Shown one piece after another: positions 8,956-17,500 of a stretch of DNA of 64,000 bases. The position numbers were made by a program, and so were the translations under genes. The notes under the pieces are model-generated. The model saw only the letters and a program-made list of their open reading frames with translations. It was not told the origin of the DNA and ran no database searches. The stretch comes from Myxococcus sp. CA023 (GTDB lineage Bacteria; Myxococcota; Myxococcia; Myxococcales; Myxococcaceae): the NCBI RefSeq assembly GCF_010998615.1, contig NZ_JAAEAH010000002.1:62001-126000 (forward strand). The letters are read 5' to 3'. Each line of letters starts with the position of its first letter. Position 1 is the first letter of the stretch.

Positions 8956-10302
8956 ATGACCTGGCCGGAAGACACCGCGCTGCTCACAGACCTCTACCAA
9001 CTGACCATGACGGAGGCCTATCTCGAGGAAGGAATGTGGGACGAGGCCGTGTTCAGCCTCTTCGCGCGCAAGCTCCCGCCCCGGCGGAACTACCTGCTGG
9101 CGGCGGGGCTCGACGATGCGCTGAGGTACCTGGAGCAGCTGCGCTTCGGCGCGGAGGCGCTGGACTGGCTGGCATCTCGAGGCCGCTTCTCGGACCGGCT
9201 GCTCGGGTGGCTCGAACGCTTCCGCTTCAGCGGTGACGTGGACGCTGTCGCGGAGGGCACGCCGGTGTTCGCCGAGGAGCCGCTGCTGGAGGTCCGCGCG
9301 CCCCTGCCGGAGGCACAGCTGGTGGAGACGTACCTCCTCAACCAGGTGCACTTCCAGACGACCGTGGCCTCGAAGGCCGCGCGCGTGGTGACGGCCGCCG
9401 CCGGACGCCACGTCATGGACTTCGGCTTGCGGCGCTACCACGGCACGGACGCCGGGCTGAAGGCAGCGCGCGCGGCGTACGTGGCGGGCGTGGACTCCAC
9501 CTCCAACGTGCTGGCGGGGAAGACGTATGGGATTCCGCTCGCCGGCACCATGGCGCACAGCTACGTGCAGTCGCACGACGACGAACTGGAGGCGTTCCGC
9601 GCCTTCGTGCGCGTCCATCCAAACGCCACGCTGCTGGTGGACACCTACGACACGCTGCGCGGCGTGCAGCACGTCATCCGACTGGCGCGGGAGCTGGGCG
9701 AGGACTTCCAGGTGCGCTCCATCCGCCTGGACTCGGGCGATTTGCTCGCGTTGTCGAAGGCGGCGCGGGAGATGCTCGATGAGGCCGGCCTGGGGCAGGT
9801 GCGCGTGTACGCGAGCGGCGGACTGGACGAAGACTCGGTGGAGAGGCTGGTGACGCGCGGGGCGCCCATCGACAGCTTCGGCGTGGGCACGGCCATGGGC
9901 GTTTCGTCGGACGCGCCCGCGGTGGACATGGCCTACAAGCTGGTGGCGTACGCAGGGCGGCCCCGAGTGAAGCTGTCATCGGGGAAGCTGCTGCTCCCGG
10001 GCGCGAAGCAAATCTACCGGCGGGAGGTGGACGGCGTGGCGCGCGGCGACGTGCTCACGTGCAGGCAGGACCCCGCGCCCGGAAGGCCCTTGCTCCAACC
10101 GGTGATGCGCGGGGGACAGCGGTTGCCCGAGGCGTCACCGACACTGGAGGGCATCCGCGAATTCGCGCGAAGCGAACTCTCACGGCTTCCGCCCGAGATT
10201 CGCGCCTTGTCACCCGCCCGGCCGCCCTATCCCGTGGAGCTGGGACAAGCGCTGCTACGGGCTCGCGAGCACGAAGTGGAGCTGTGGTCCGCGGCGACGT
10301 GA
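8956..10302 (+). CDS. pncB: Nicotinate phosphoribosyltransferase
   Basis: 448 residues. It converts nicotinic acid and PRPP to nicotinate mononucleotide, the entry step of the Preiss-Handler NAD salvage route. The N-terminal TDLYQLTM signature, the DFGLRRYHG segment and the AGTMAHS segment with the phosphorylatable His201 are all present, followed by the phosphate-binding SGGLDEDSVERL and FGVGTAMG segments. The ATG at 8956 starts MTWPEDTALLTDLYQ. The 250 bases between it and the divergent ldhA start contain no copy of the palindrome seen upstream of the 32907-33710 gene. It complements the nicotinamidase-like protein at 29902-30966, which would make its substrate. Confidence 0.93.
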   Translation: MTWPEDTALLTDLYQLTMTEAYLEEGMWDEAVFSLFARKLPPRRNYLLAAGLDDALRYLEQLRFGAEALDWLASRGRFSDRLLGWLERFRFSGDVDAVAEGTPVFAEEPLLEVRAPLPEAQLVETYLLNQVHFQTTVASKAARVVTAAAGRHVMDFGLRRYHGTDAGLKAARAAYVAGVDSTSNVLAGKTYGIPLAGTMAHSYVQSHDDELEAFRAFVRVHPNATLLVDTYDTLRGVQHVIRLARELGEDFQVRSIRLDSGDLLALSKAAREMLDEAGLGQVRVYASGGLDEDSVERLVTRGAPIDSFGVGTAMGVSSDAPAVDMAYKLVAYAGRPRVKLSSGKLLLPGAKQIYRREVDGVARGDVLTCRQDPAPGRPLLQPVMRGGQRLPEASPTLEGIREFARSELSRLPPEIRALSPARPPYPVELGQALLRAREHEVELWSAAT

Positions 10303-10367
10303 GCCGCGGTGATGCGCACGGGCACGGAGTCCCTTGCCGGCATTTCTCCAAGGCGGTACGCAACGCC

Positions 10368-10691
10368 ATGGCGACCAAGAAGACCGCTCCACCACGAGCC
10401 TCCGCGGCGAAAGGCAAGGCGCCGCCTGTCCCCATTGAGACCGCGTGGCAGAACCTGGAAGCGACGCTGCGGAGCACCTTGGGACAGAACGCCGCGGGCC
10501 AGCACCCGGCGGACCTGGAACCCATGCACATGACCTTCGAGCATGCGCCCGACCTGAGCTCGCTCCTTCCGGAGGACTATCAGCGCTTCGGCCTCAAGAG
10601 CCTGGACCTCTACCGGACCTCCATTCCACCAGAAGAAGTCGAGGCCCTGCGCAAGGCGCTCCCCGAATGCAACGTGGGCTTCCCGACTTGA
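10368..10691 (+). CDS. Hypothetical protein with basic Ala/Pro/Lys N-terminus
   Basis: 107 residues, not recognised. The first about 20 residues are Lys/Ala/Pro rich and probably disordered. The rest is soluble and acidic, and ends in PPEEVEALRKALPECNVGF, which resembles the last turn of a leucine-rich-repeat-like fold; this is a weak similarity only. It follows pncB by 65 bases on the same strand and ends about 85 bases before a strong intrinsic terminator at 10777-10812, so it may be the last gene of a pncB transcript. Start ATG 10368 was chosen by coding bias; the ribosome site is weak. Confidence 0.6.
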   Translation: MATKKTAPPRASAAKGKAPPVPIETAWQNLEATLRSTLGQNAAGQHPADLEPMHMTFEHAPDLSSLLPEDYQRFGLKSLDLYRTSIPPEEVEALRKALPECNVGFPT

Positions 10692-10776
10692 AACGCGAAC
10701 CCACCAGGGAGGCAAGCGACGAGGTCCTAATGACCCCGGTGCGCCCTTCGGGTACTCCTATGGTGGCTTCCTCTGA

Positions 10777-10812
10777 GGCCCAACCATCTGCCATGGTGGA
10801 GGGCCGTTTTTT
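10777..10812 (+). terminator. Intrinsic terminator
   Basis: GGCCC-AACCAT and ATGGT-GGAGGGCC fold into a two-part stem with a small internal bulge and a five-base loop. It is followed by six T residues at 10807-10812. It ends just 15 bases before the next start codon and would close the pncB/hypothetical transcript. Confidence 0.75.
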
Positions 10813-10827
10813 CCGCTGGAGCGCAAC

Positions 10828-11925
10828 ATGAGTCGCCATCTCGGCCCCGCTGTCATCCTTGGCTCGACGCTGCTTCTGGGCAGCGCCTGCAAGAAGTCAG
10901 AGGACCCCGCCCCCGAGCCCTCCGCCACTCCGCCTCCGTCGCCCACCGAGCCCGCGCCTGGCTACACCCTGTCATTCCTCGAAGCCGCGTCGCCCTCGGG
11001 ATGTACCTGGATTCGCCATGAGTCGTCGGGCACACGCAAGCCGCTCGCCACCGTGGACGCGGGGTGCGAGCGGCTCAAGCTGGCCTGGGGGCCGCGTGGC
11101 CGGCAGGGCCTGATGGTGGACCGGGGCAACGGCGAGCTGCCACCGCGCGCCTGGCAGGTGGACTTCGAGTCCGGCCAGAGCACCCGGCTGCTGCTGCCCG
11201 AGCTCGGCCACACCGACACGCTGGGCTTCGACGAAGCGGGCCACGTCGTCGCGCTGGTGTCGCAGCTGGAGGACCTGCCGCGGAAGATGGAGAGCGGCAG
11301 TGAGTACTTCCTCTTCGACGGCAAGCGCTTCCTCCTCCCGGAGGCGGAAGGCAGCCCGGGCCTGGCGCACGCGTACCGCCACGAGGCCGGCCAGTGGAAG
11401 CACCTGGAGACGGTGGCCACGCTGTATGAGATGGACGGTGCCCTGGGCACGGAAGCCCTGGCCACGGCCAGCCGGCTGACGTCCTCCACCTTCAGCCAGG
11501 ACGCGGACCGGCTCTCCGAGTCGGAGCTGGAGGAAGGCAACGAAGACGCGGCCCGGCTGGACGCGGTGGTGAAGGACCGGGGCCACACGGCCTACGGCAT
11601 GTGGGTCTCCATGGAGACGCACCAGGGTCCGCTCTACTCCTGGGAAGCCACGGGCGAGCTGCCCACGCTCATGCTCCCGCTGCGCTGGGAGGTGAACGAC
11701 CGGCTGGTGGAGCCTGAGCAACTGGCGCTCGCGCCCACGTCGACCGTGGCGCTGCGGATGCGCGGACGCCTGCTGCTGGTCTCCGCCGAGCAGGCCGCCC
11801 GCGTCTACGACGCGAAGACGAAGAAGCGCATCGCCGCGTTGGAGAACGTCCACGGCACGCGCTTCTGGCCCCAGCAACGGACCGTCACCGCGGCGGCGCC
11901 CGCCAGCACGGTGACGGAGCCGTAG
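10828..11925 (+). CDS. Hypothetical lipoprotein
   Basis: 365 residues. The N-terminus MSRHLGPAVILGSTLLLGSAC is a lipoprotein signal with Cys21 as lipidation site, followed by a Pro/Ser/Glu linker of about 25 residues. The mature part has no domain I recognise. It contains short Gly-aromatic and Arg-Leu-Leu segments that could form a beta-propeller, but no repeat is regular enough to claim one. It begins 16 bases after an intrinsic terminator, so it has its own promoter, and it converges on the YIP1-like gene with a 15-base gap. Confidence 0.75.
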   Translation: MSRHLGPAVILGSTLLLGSACKKSEDPAPEPSATPPPSPTEPAPGYTLSFLEAASPSGCTWIRHESSGTRKPLATVDAGCERLKLAWGPRGRQGLMVDRGNGELPPRAWQVDFESGQSTRLLLPELGHTDTLGFDEAGHVVALVSQLEDLPRKMESGSEYFLFDGKRFLLPEAEGSPGLAHAYRHEAGQWKHLETVATLYEMDGALGTEALATASRLTSSTFSQDADRLSESELEEGNEDAARLDAVVKDRGHTAYGMWVSMETHQGPLYSWEATGELPTLMLPLRWEVNDRLVEPEQLALAPTSTVALRMRGRLLLVSAEQAARVYDAKTKKRIAALENVHGTRFWPQQRTVTAAAPASTVTEP

Positions 11926-11940
11926 CACTCGCGCGGCGAA

Positions 11941-12816
11941 CTACCTGCCGATGCTGGCGCCCACGACCGCAATCACCGCGTAGGCAGCGAAGAACAGACC
12001 ACAGGAGAGCAGCGGCACCGCCAGGGCTGCCACCGCCGCGGTGCTCCAGCCCGTGCGGTGCAGGCTCCGGTACGCGTAGATGCGCAGCCCCAGGGCCCAG
12101 AAGGGCGCGCCATACATTCCACAGAAGGGAATCAGCCCCATCAGGTAGGGCGACAGCGACAGGGCATTGGCGCGCAGGGTGACCTCGAAGGGCTGACCGG
12201 TGCCCTCCATCCGGAACACGAGGTGGTCCAGCGCGGAGTTGAAGAGCGCGACGAGCATGCCGATGAAGGGCACCATCACCATCATCGCCCCGAACAGCCC
12301 GACCCCGGCCAGCCGGAACCCGCTCTGGGAGACGTTGTCTCCATCCATCATCTCACGCGGGATGGCGAAGAGGAGGGCCAGGTAGAAGAGCGCCGTGGTG
12401 AAGGAGCCGGCCAGGTTGGACAGCGCCACGAAGCCCAGGGAGCTACCCACCGAACCCTCCGGCCGCGCGCGCGCGAAGGTGGCCGAGGGACGCAGCATCA
12501 CCGCCACACAGGTCTGCCAGTACGCCCGCAGTGTCCCCAGCTCATCGCGCCGGTCCCACGGCAGGGCATCCGCGGGCACGCGGTCATGACACGCGGCGCA
12601 CAGGAGTTCGTCCCAGGGCCCCTTCCGCAGGCACTGCGCGCACGCGAAGCTGCCGCACCGGCCACACGCATGCAGGCTGAGCAGCTCCGGGTGGACGGCG
12701 CACACGGGGTCCGCGGAGCCTGGCGTGGCCTCCTGCAGAAGAGACGCGCCGCACCACGCGCAGCTCTGCGCGCCTGGGACGGCGAAGGCCTGACAACGGG
12801 GACACGGGATGCGCAT
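11941..12816 (-). CDS. Zinc-finger / YIP1-like integral membrane protein
   Basis: 291 residues. The first about 85 residues are Cys/His rich: CPRC, CAWC, then a B-box-like run with CAVHPE, CGRCGSFACAQC and LCAAC. This is followed by a membrane domain with five or six helices, with the SFTTALFYLALLF and LSLSPYLMGLIPFCGMYG segments typical of bacterial YIP1-family proteins. The function in bacteria is unknown. The ATG at 12816 was preferred to the one at 12828 because GAGGG sits six bases upstream of it. It is divergent from the TonB-C-like gene. Confidence 0.8.
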   Translation of the reverse strand: MRIPCPRCQAFAVPGAQSCAWCGASLLQEATPGSADPVCAVHPELLSLHACGRCGSFACAQCLRKGPWDELLCAACHDRVPADALPWDRRDELGTLRAYWQTCVAVMLRPSATFARARPEGSVGSSLGFVALSNLAGSFTTALFYLALLFAIPREMMDGDNVSQSGFRLAGVGLFGAMMVMVPFIGMLVALFNSALDHLVFRMEGTGQPFEVTLRANALSLSPYLMGLIPFCGMYGAPFWALGLRIYAYRSLHRTGWSTAAVAALAVPLLSCGLFFAAYAVIAVVGASIGR

Positions 12817-12909
12817 ACGTGCCCTCATCCTCGCATGGGTGCCCGCCGGGAAGTCAGGGTGTCGGCATCACGCTTTCGCCCCACCCCACTCACGCTTAAA
12901 GGAGAGACC

Positions 12910-13347
12910 ATGCACATGCCCGGACTCGTCTCCCTCCTCCTGCTGTCCGCGCCCGCCCTGGCCGCCGAGCCCGCGACGCAGGACAAGGCAGCAGTCGAAG
13001 CCGAATTCCAGCGCAACCTGGAGGCCGTCGAGAAGAACATGGACCGCGGCACGCCCATCCCCTGCGGCAACCCGCCGATGCGCCCCGAGCGAATCAAGGG
13101 AGAGGATCTCCAGTTCGCCCCCTCGCGGCTCACCCGCACCAAGGCGACCACCTATCAGATCAGGTGCACCTTCCATCTCGACGGGACGGCCACCGACTGC
13201 CAGATGCTCAAGCCCGGAGTGGGCCTGGACGCGAAGAACCGGGAGACCATCAAGCAGTGGCGCTTCAAGCCGGCCCTCTACAAGGACAAGCCCATCGCGA
13301 CGACCTGCACCATGTCCGGCAAGCTGACGCCACGGCCGGAGAACTGA
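12910..13347 (+). CDS. Periplasmic protein with TonB C-terminal-like fold
   Basis: 145 residues. The signal peptide MHMPGLVSLLLLSAPALA is cleaved near residue 18-19. Residues about 75-140 resemble a TonB C-terminal domain: a strand with YQIRCTFHLDGTATDC, a variable loop, then TIKQWRFKPALYKDKPI and a final strand. There is no N-terminal TM anchor or Pro-rich spacer, so it is not a working energy transducer. Cysteines at the two strands may form a disulfide. A GGAGAG ribosome site precedes the ATG. Stand-alone TonB-C-like proteins of this kind are common in myxobacteria; the role is unknown. Confidence 0.75.
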   Translation: MHMPGLVSLLLLSAPALAAEPATQDKAAVEAEFQRNLEAVEKNMDRGTPIPCGNPPMRPERIKGEDLQFAPSRLTRTKATTYQIRCTFHLDGTATDCQMLKPGVGLDAKNRETIKQWRFKPALYKDKPIATTCTMSGKLTPRPEN

Positions 13348-13356
13348 GCCGCCTCC

Positions 13357-13377
13357 GCCGGAGTCACGGGCTCCGGC
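13357..13377. terminator. Hairpin between convergent genes
   Basis: GCCGGAG and CTCCGGC form a perfect 7-pair stem with a 7-base loop, located between the convergent ends at 13347 and 13386. There is no T-run; function as a bidirectional terminator is inferred. Confidence 0.4.
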
Positions 13378-13385
13378 AGTGACGC

Positions 13386-15611
13386 TCACTTCCCCGCGGG
13401 AACCAGCCCGTGGTCATCCGGCACGGGGCCGCTGGCGCCCGGCACCTCGGGGACGGAGGGCGCCGGCGCGGCTTCCGGCCTGGGCGCCTCGCGCGCCCGC
13501 TTCGCCTCACGCAGGGCCGCGGTGGCCGCCGCCTTCCGGCCCAGGGACTGCTCCCGCTTCGCCAACGCATCCCACAATTCGGGCGCATCCGGATGCAGCG
13601 CCACGCCCGCGCGCAGCAGGCCCGCCGCCACCGCGGTGGACTCCGCGTTGGAGAGGCGCTTCAGGAAGTTCCGAGGCGCGAGCGCCAGCGTGCCCTGCGG
13701 CGTGGCCGCGGCCTCACGCAGATGCGGCAGCACGGCCTCCTCCGGGCTCGCCGCGAGCAACGCCTCGGCCAGGGCCCAGCGCGCATCCAGGCCCCGGGGG
13801 TGCAGTTCCACGGCCCGCTCCAACCAGCGCCGCCGCGCCGCGGGCTGCTTGCGCCAGGCGAAGCCCTCCGCGATGCGCAGCAACTCGTCTGAGTAATCCG
13901 GATGGAGCCCCGGCGACGCGGTGACGGACTTGCGCAGCGCGGCCCAGTGCGCCTCCGGGTTCTTCTCCTCGTCCAGGCGCAGGCGCTGGAGCCCGGGCAA
14001 CTGCGCGCGCTTCCAGCTCGCGGCCAGACGGAGCACGTCCGCGCGCAACGGCTCGCCGATGCGCTCCGCCTCTGGAACCTGCTTCGCGTCACAAGCGGCC
14101 AGGTAATCCTCGAAGAACGCCAGCGGTCCTTCGACTACGTAGGCCTTCAGCCGAGCCGCACCGTGGACCTTCTCCAACGTGCGGGCCATGTGCGCGCCCA
14201 CGCGGATGAAGAGGGCGCGCAGACGTGGGTCATGACCGCTTCGGACGCGCTCCAGCGCCGCCCGGGTGTCCCGGCCAATCTCCTTCCGGTTCAGCATCGC
14301 GGACACCTGGGCGAAAGCACCGGGCAGGTCCGTCTCCTCCGGCAGCACGCCCGGGCCTCGCGTGGCCCACTGGTGATAGGACAGCCCATAGCTGGCGACG
14401 CGGCTGAGCCCTTCGTGCACCACCGCGTCCACCGGGTCCGCCACGTAGGCATCGCGGCGGGTGTTGCCCTCTTCCAACACCTGCTCCATCAAACGGATGG
14501 ACAGCCGGCGCATGCGCCGCGCCTCGCCCTCCACGTTGGAGGCCAGGGCAATCACCGTGTCCTCGGCGGGGAGCATCATCAGCAGCGTGGTCGTCTCGGG
14601 CTGGCCGCCCGCGTGGGCCACCACGTAGTGGCCGCGCAGCGGATACGTCGCGAAGCCCATGCCGTAGTCGGTGAGGCGCCCGTCGAGGGTGGACATGGAC
14701 GTCTGCATGCGGCCCATCGTCTCGCGCGACACCAGGGTGTGCGACAGCACGGCGCGGCCGAAGCCCAGCATGTCCCCCACCGTGGCGCGGGTGCCACCAC
14801 CGGCGAAGCGGCTGGACACGTCGAGGAAGCGCGACGGCTTCAGCGCCGCACCCTGGATGCGGTAGCCCTTGGCCTGGTGCTCATCGCGCGTGGCGGTGAT
14901 GTCCAGGTCCGCGTTCGGCATGCCCGCGGGCTTGAAGACGTGCTCGCGCAGGTAGTCGCGGTAGGACTGGCCGGAGGCCGTCTCCACCGCCGCGCCCAGC
15001 AGGTTGTAGCCCCACGTCGTGTACAGGTAGCGGGTGCGCGGCTCGAAGGCGAGCGGCTTGCCCGCGAAGGCGGCGATGGCCGCCTCCGTGCTCACCGCCT
15101 TCACGTTGCGGGTGGACGCCACCCCGTCATAGGTGGGCACGCCGCTCACGTGGCCCAGCAGGTCCCGCACCGTGACGGGCCACTGCTTGGCCGGATAGGT
15201 CGGCACCAGGGTGGAGATGTCCGCGTCCAGGCTCAGCTTCCCCTGCTCCACCAACTGCAGCACCGCCACCGCCGTGAAGGACTTGGTGACGGACGCCATG
15301 CGGTACGTGGTGCGCGGCGTCGCGGGCAGCTTGCGGCCCACGTCGCGAAGGCCATAGGCACACACCCAGCGCTCCGCGCCGCGTGTCACGCCCACGGACA
15401 GACCCGCGACGGGCCCCTGTGCCAGCTCGGCGCGGACGACCGCGTCCAGGGCGCCGCGCACTTCCTCGGAGAAGGCCCGAGGGGACTGCTCGGCGTCGAG
15501 GCTGGCGGGCTCACACACCATCCCCAGCGAGGCCCGAGGCGCCGCCAGGGACACGGGCCCCGCGAGCCCCAGGAGCACCGCGGCCCCATACCGGGCGAAC
15601 GCAAGTCTCAT
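13386..15611 (-). CDS. Secreted serine hydrolase, class C beta-lactamase family, with helical C-terminal extension
   Basis: 741 residues. A signal peptide ends near AAPRA (about residue 24). The beta-lactamase/esterase domain at about 45-410 has the SxxK nucleophile motif in ASVTKSFTAV (Ser107, Lys110) and YTTWGYNLLG in place of the usual Y-S-N. The last about 330 residues are Ala/Leu/Arg-rich helices, TPR-like, with a Pro-rich end. Family members include D-Ala-D-Ala peptidases, esterases and AmpC; the target cannot be fixed. Its ATG overlaps the stop of the upstream SGNH hydrolase gene by four bases, so the two are translationally coupled and may act on the same acylated envelope polymer (inference). 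Confidence 0.88.
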   Translation of the reverse strand: MRLAFARYGAAVLLGLAGPVSLAAPRASLGMVCEPASLDAEQSPRAFSEEVRGALDAVVRAELAQGPVAGLSVGVTRGAERWVCAYGLRDVGRKLPATPRTTYRMASVTKSFTAVAVLQLVEQGKLSLDADISTLVPTYPAKQWPVTVRDLLGHVSGVPTYDGVASTRNVKAVSTEAAIAAFAGKPLAFEPRTRYLYTTWGYNLLGAAVETASGQSYRDYLREHVFKPAGMPNADLDITATRDEHQAKGYRIQGAALKPSRFLDVSSRFAGGGTRATVGDMLGFGRAVLSHTLVSRETMGRMQTSMSTLDGRLTDYGMGFATYPLRGHYVVAHAGGQPETTTLLMMLPAEDTVIALASNVEGEARRMRRLSIRLMEQVLEEGNTRRDAYVADPVDAVVHEGLSRVASYGLSYHQWATRGPGVLPEETDLPGAFAQVSAMLNRKEIGRDTRAALERVRSGHDPRLRALFIRVGAHMARTLEKVHGAARLKAYVVEGPLAFFEDYLAACDAKQVPEAERIGEPLRADVLRLAASWKRAQLPGLQRLRLDEEKNPEAHWAALRKSVTASPGLHPDYSDELLRIAEGFAWRKQPAARRRWLERAVELHPRGLDARWALAEALLAASPEEAVLPHLREAAATPQGTLALAPRNFLKRLSNAESTAVAAGLLRAGVALHPDAPELWDALAKREQSLGRKAAATAALREAKRAREAPRPEAAPAPSVPEVPGASGPVPDDHGLVPAGK

Positions 15612-17101
15612 GGCGTGGCCTCCGCACTGGGCTCGGACACCCCGGTGGGCGCGGCTCCCGCCCCCGAAGGCGTGGGCATCACCGCCGCGACACCCCGCGC
15701 GGGCGGCGGCGTCTCCACATAGGCGCGCAGCAGCGCGTCGGTGACCAGGTGCCCCAGCACGTCCAACCCCGCGCCGCGCGGATGCACCAGGTCGTCATGC
15801 ATGTAACCGGACGCATGGAAGCGCGCGAGCGCCCCCTTTCCGCCCATGGCGGCGTAGAAGTCGAAGAAGGCACACCCTTCGGCGAGCGCGACCTCCCGCT
15901 CGGCGGCGTTGACCGCCTCCAGCGAGGAACGCTGCGTCAGCGCCTGAGCCTTCACGCCGGGCCCCTTCACCGCGTCCATGGGCCCCACCAGCAGACACGC
16001 GCTCCCGGGCGCCGCCTCCCGCGCGCGGCGGAGCAGCGCCCGCAGGTCCGTGCGCAGCTTCTCCATGTCCAGGCGCTTCCATTCGATGCGCTTGGACTCG
16101 TTGCCTCCCAGGAAGAAGACGAGCAACTGGGGCGAACGCTCCGCGAGTTGGGACGTGAGCGTGGCGCCGTCGATGCGTGCATAGAGGCTTGCGTCCGACG
16201 AAGGCACGCCCAGCGTGTCCAGGACGATGCCGGGCCGCGAGTGCTGCAACACCACGCCCTGCACCACCGCGCCCTGTCCCTCGGCCACCACGTCCAGCGT
16301 CTGTGCGTCCTCGGGCAGCTCGAAGTGGGTGGCGCGCGACAAGCCGCTTCCCGTGGGCTCGGTCCGTGCCAGCACCTTGCCGCCACTGGAGAGGCTGACC
16401 GCGCCAGCGCCTGGCACGTCCAGCCACCACAGCGTGCCGCGCGGCTCGCCATCCAGCTTGAAGCGGCTGCGGGCCTTGGCGTTCGTGGCCACGTGATACA
16501 CGCCGGTGATACCGAAGGCGTGCGGAGGCGCGCGCAGCTCGCCCAGGGTGCGCGGCTGCCAGCCACTGCTGCTGGCGCTGGTGCGGCCTCGCCCGCCGTA
16601 GGGAGCCATGCGGTCCACGAGCAACACGCCCCGGCCCGCGCTTCCGAACGCCGTGGCCAGGTCGTCGCGCAGGACGTCCACGATGCGGTCCCCGGCAATC
16701 AGCGAATTGCCAAAGGCCTCGATGACCACGGGGCGCGTCTCCGTGCCCGCGGACAACGCATCCAGCGAGGTGAAAAAGGGCGCCAGCGCCGTGCGCGCGC
16801 AGCCGTTCCCCAGGGGTGCCACGCAGGGGTCTTCCACCTTCGCACCGAGTGCCCCCAGCTTCTCGGCCAGGGCCTGGACCTCGGCGACCCGTTCGGGACG
16901 GACAGGCATCCGCCGGCGAACCTCTGGCGCGGGGGACGGCCGCGGCGGTTCAGCGGGGCGCGCGACCGGTGCCTCTGGCGCGGAAGCAGGGGGTGTGGCG
17001 GCGCGAGGCGAGGACCCGATGTCACAGGCGGTCAACAGGCCACCGAGCAGGACCGGGAACCAGGTCCGCCAGCCGCTCCGCCCGACTTCCGAATGCGTCA
17101 T
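15608..17101 (-). CDS. SGNH/GDSL-type hydrolase lipoprotein
   Basis: 497 residues. A lipobox LLTAC puts the lipidated Cys at 26, followed by a Pro/Ala-rich spacer of about 40 residues. Block I is FGNSLIAGD (Ser133, with GNS replacing GDS), block III appears as FFLGGNES, and the catalytic Asp/His pair is in DDLVHPRG near the C-terminus. The mid-part is beta-rich, as in peptidoglycan or polysaccharide O-acetyl esterases/transferases of the SGNH clan. It is the first gene of a coupled pair with the beta-lactamase-like protein (ATGA overlap). Confidence 0.85.
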   Translation of the reverse strand: MTHSEVGRSGWRTWFPVLLGGLLTACDIGSSPRAATPPASAPEAPVARPAEPPRPSPAPEVRRRMPVRPERVAEVQALAEKLGALGAKVEDPCVAPLGNGCARTALAPFFTSLDALSAGTETRPVVIEAFGNSLIAGDRIVDVLRDDLATAFGSAGRGVLLVDRMAPYGGRGRTSASSSGWQPRTLGELRAPPHAFGITGVYHVATNAKARSRFKLDGEPRGTLWWLDVPGAGAVSLSSGGKVLARTEPTGSGLSRATHFELPEDAQTLDVVAEGQGAVVQGVVLQHSRPGIVLDTLGVPSSDASLYARIDGATLTSQLAERSPQLLVFFLGGNESKRIEWKRLDMEKLRTDLRALLRRAREAAPGSACLLVGPMDAVKGPGVKAQALTQRSSLEAVNAAEREVALAEGCAFFDFYAAMGGKGALARFHASGYMHDDLVHPRGAGLDVLGHLVTDALLRAYVETPPPARGVAAVMPTPSGAGAAPTGVSEPSAEATP

Positions 17102-17210
17102 GTAGTCGGCAGCGTAGACGAAAGCCCCTGCGTGCGCATGTTCCCGGCCGGCGTCTCCCCGCCTGCTGGAGGAGCAGCCCCAGCGCCCACACTCCGCGTT
17201 CCTGGCAGCG

Positions 17211-17399
17211 GTGGAGTGGATGCCTGTGAGTCAACGGAAGTTGCGGGAGAAACAGCCCGGCGCAAATGCAAGGTCAAGCCCCGAACATCCTCCCTTCACT
17301 TGCGACCGAGATACCCCATGCGACTTCCTCTCCCTGCGCTCGGGCCGTGAGGTCGAGCTGGCCTGGCGCGTCATCCAGGCGATGTTCGAGGACCGCTGA
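17211..17399 (+). CDS. Possible small protein, unrecognised
   Basis: 62 codons from GTG 17211, or 59 from ATG 17220. The last 25 codons (DFLSLRSGREVELAWRVIQA...) show the strong G/C third-position bias of true genes here, while the first half does not. A perfect palindrome begins exactly at the stop codon. It may be a small gene or the remnant of a longer one. No domain was recognised. Confidence 0.3.
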   Translation: MEWMPVSQRKLREKQPGANARSSPEHPPFTCDRDTPCDFLSLRSGREVELAWRVIQAMFEDR

Positions 17400-17414
17400 G
17401 GCCCGCGCGGGCCT
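17399..17414. repeat. 16-base perfect palindrome
   Basis: AGGCCCGCGCGGGCCT reads the same on both strands. It sits at the stop codon of the doubtful small ORF and could act as a 3' hairpin. Confidence 0.4.
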
Positions 17415-17451
17415 GTCACGCTCCCATCACCCTGTGTCGGTACACCTGGAT

Positions 17452-17474
17452 TCGCGGCTCATGGAGAGCCGCGA
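17452..17474 (+). promoter_or_regulatory. Leader hairpin upstream of the Cys-rich protein gene
   Basis: TCGCGGCTC and GAGCCGCGA form a perfect nine-pair stem with a five-base loop, ending 26 bases before the ATG at 17501. It would lie in the mRNA leader, or act as an operator. A smaller GTGT/ACAC inverted repeat lies just upstream at 17434-17445. Confidence 0.4.
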
Positions 17475-17500
17475 CGTGGCTGTCTTCCACAGGAGCAATC

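Larger units (their letters stand above)
17102..17500. other. Intergenic region with two palindromes and a doubtful small ORF
   Basis: A 399-base gap between the divergent genes at 15608-17101 and 17501-17797. It holds a possible 62-codon ORF (17211-17399), a 16-base perfect palindrome just after that ORF's stop (17399-17414), and a hairpin at 17452-17474 in the likely leader of the next gene. No clear promoter was identified. Confidence 0.5.

Noticed and set aside
17434-17445. GTGT/ACAC inverted repeat considered as an NrtR-like site
   Set aside because: The spacer is four bases and the flanks do not match the arms near 33827-33874; no NAD gene is near.
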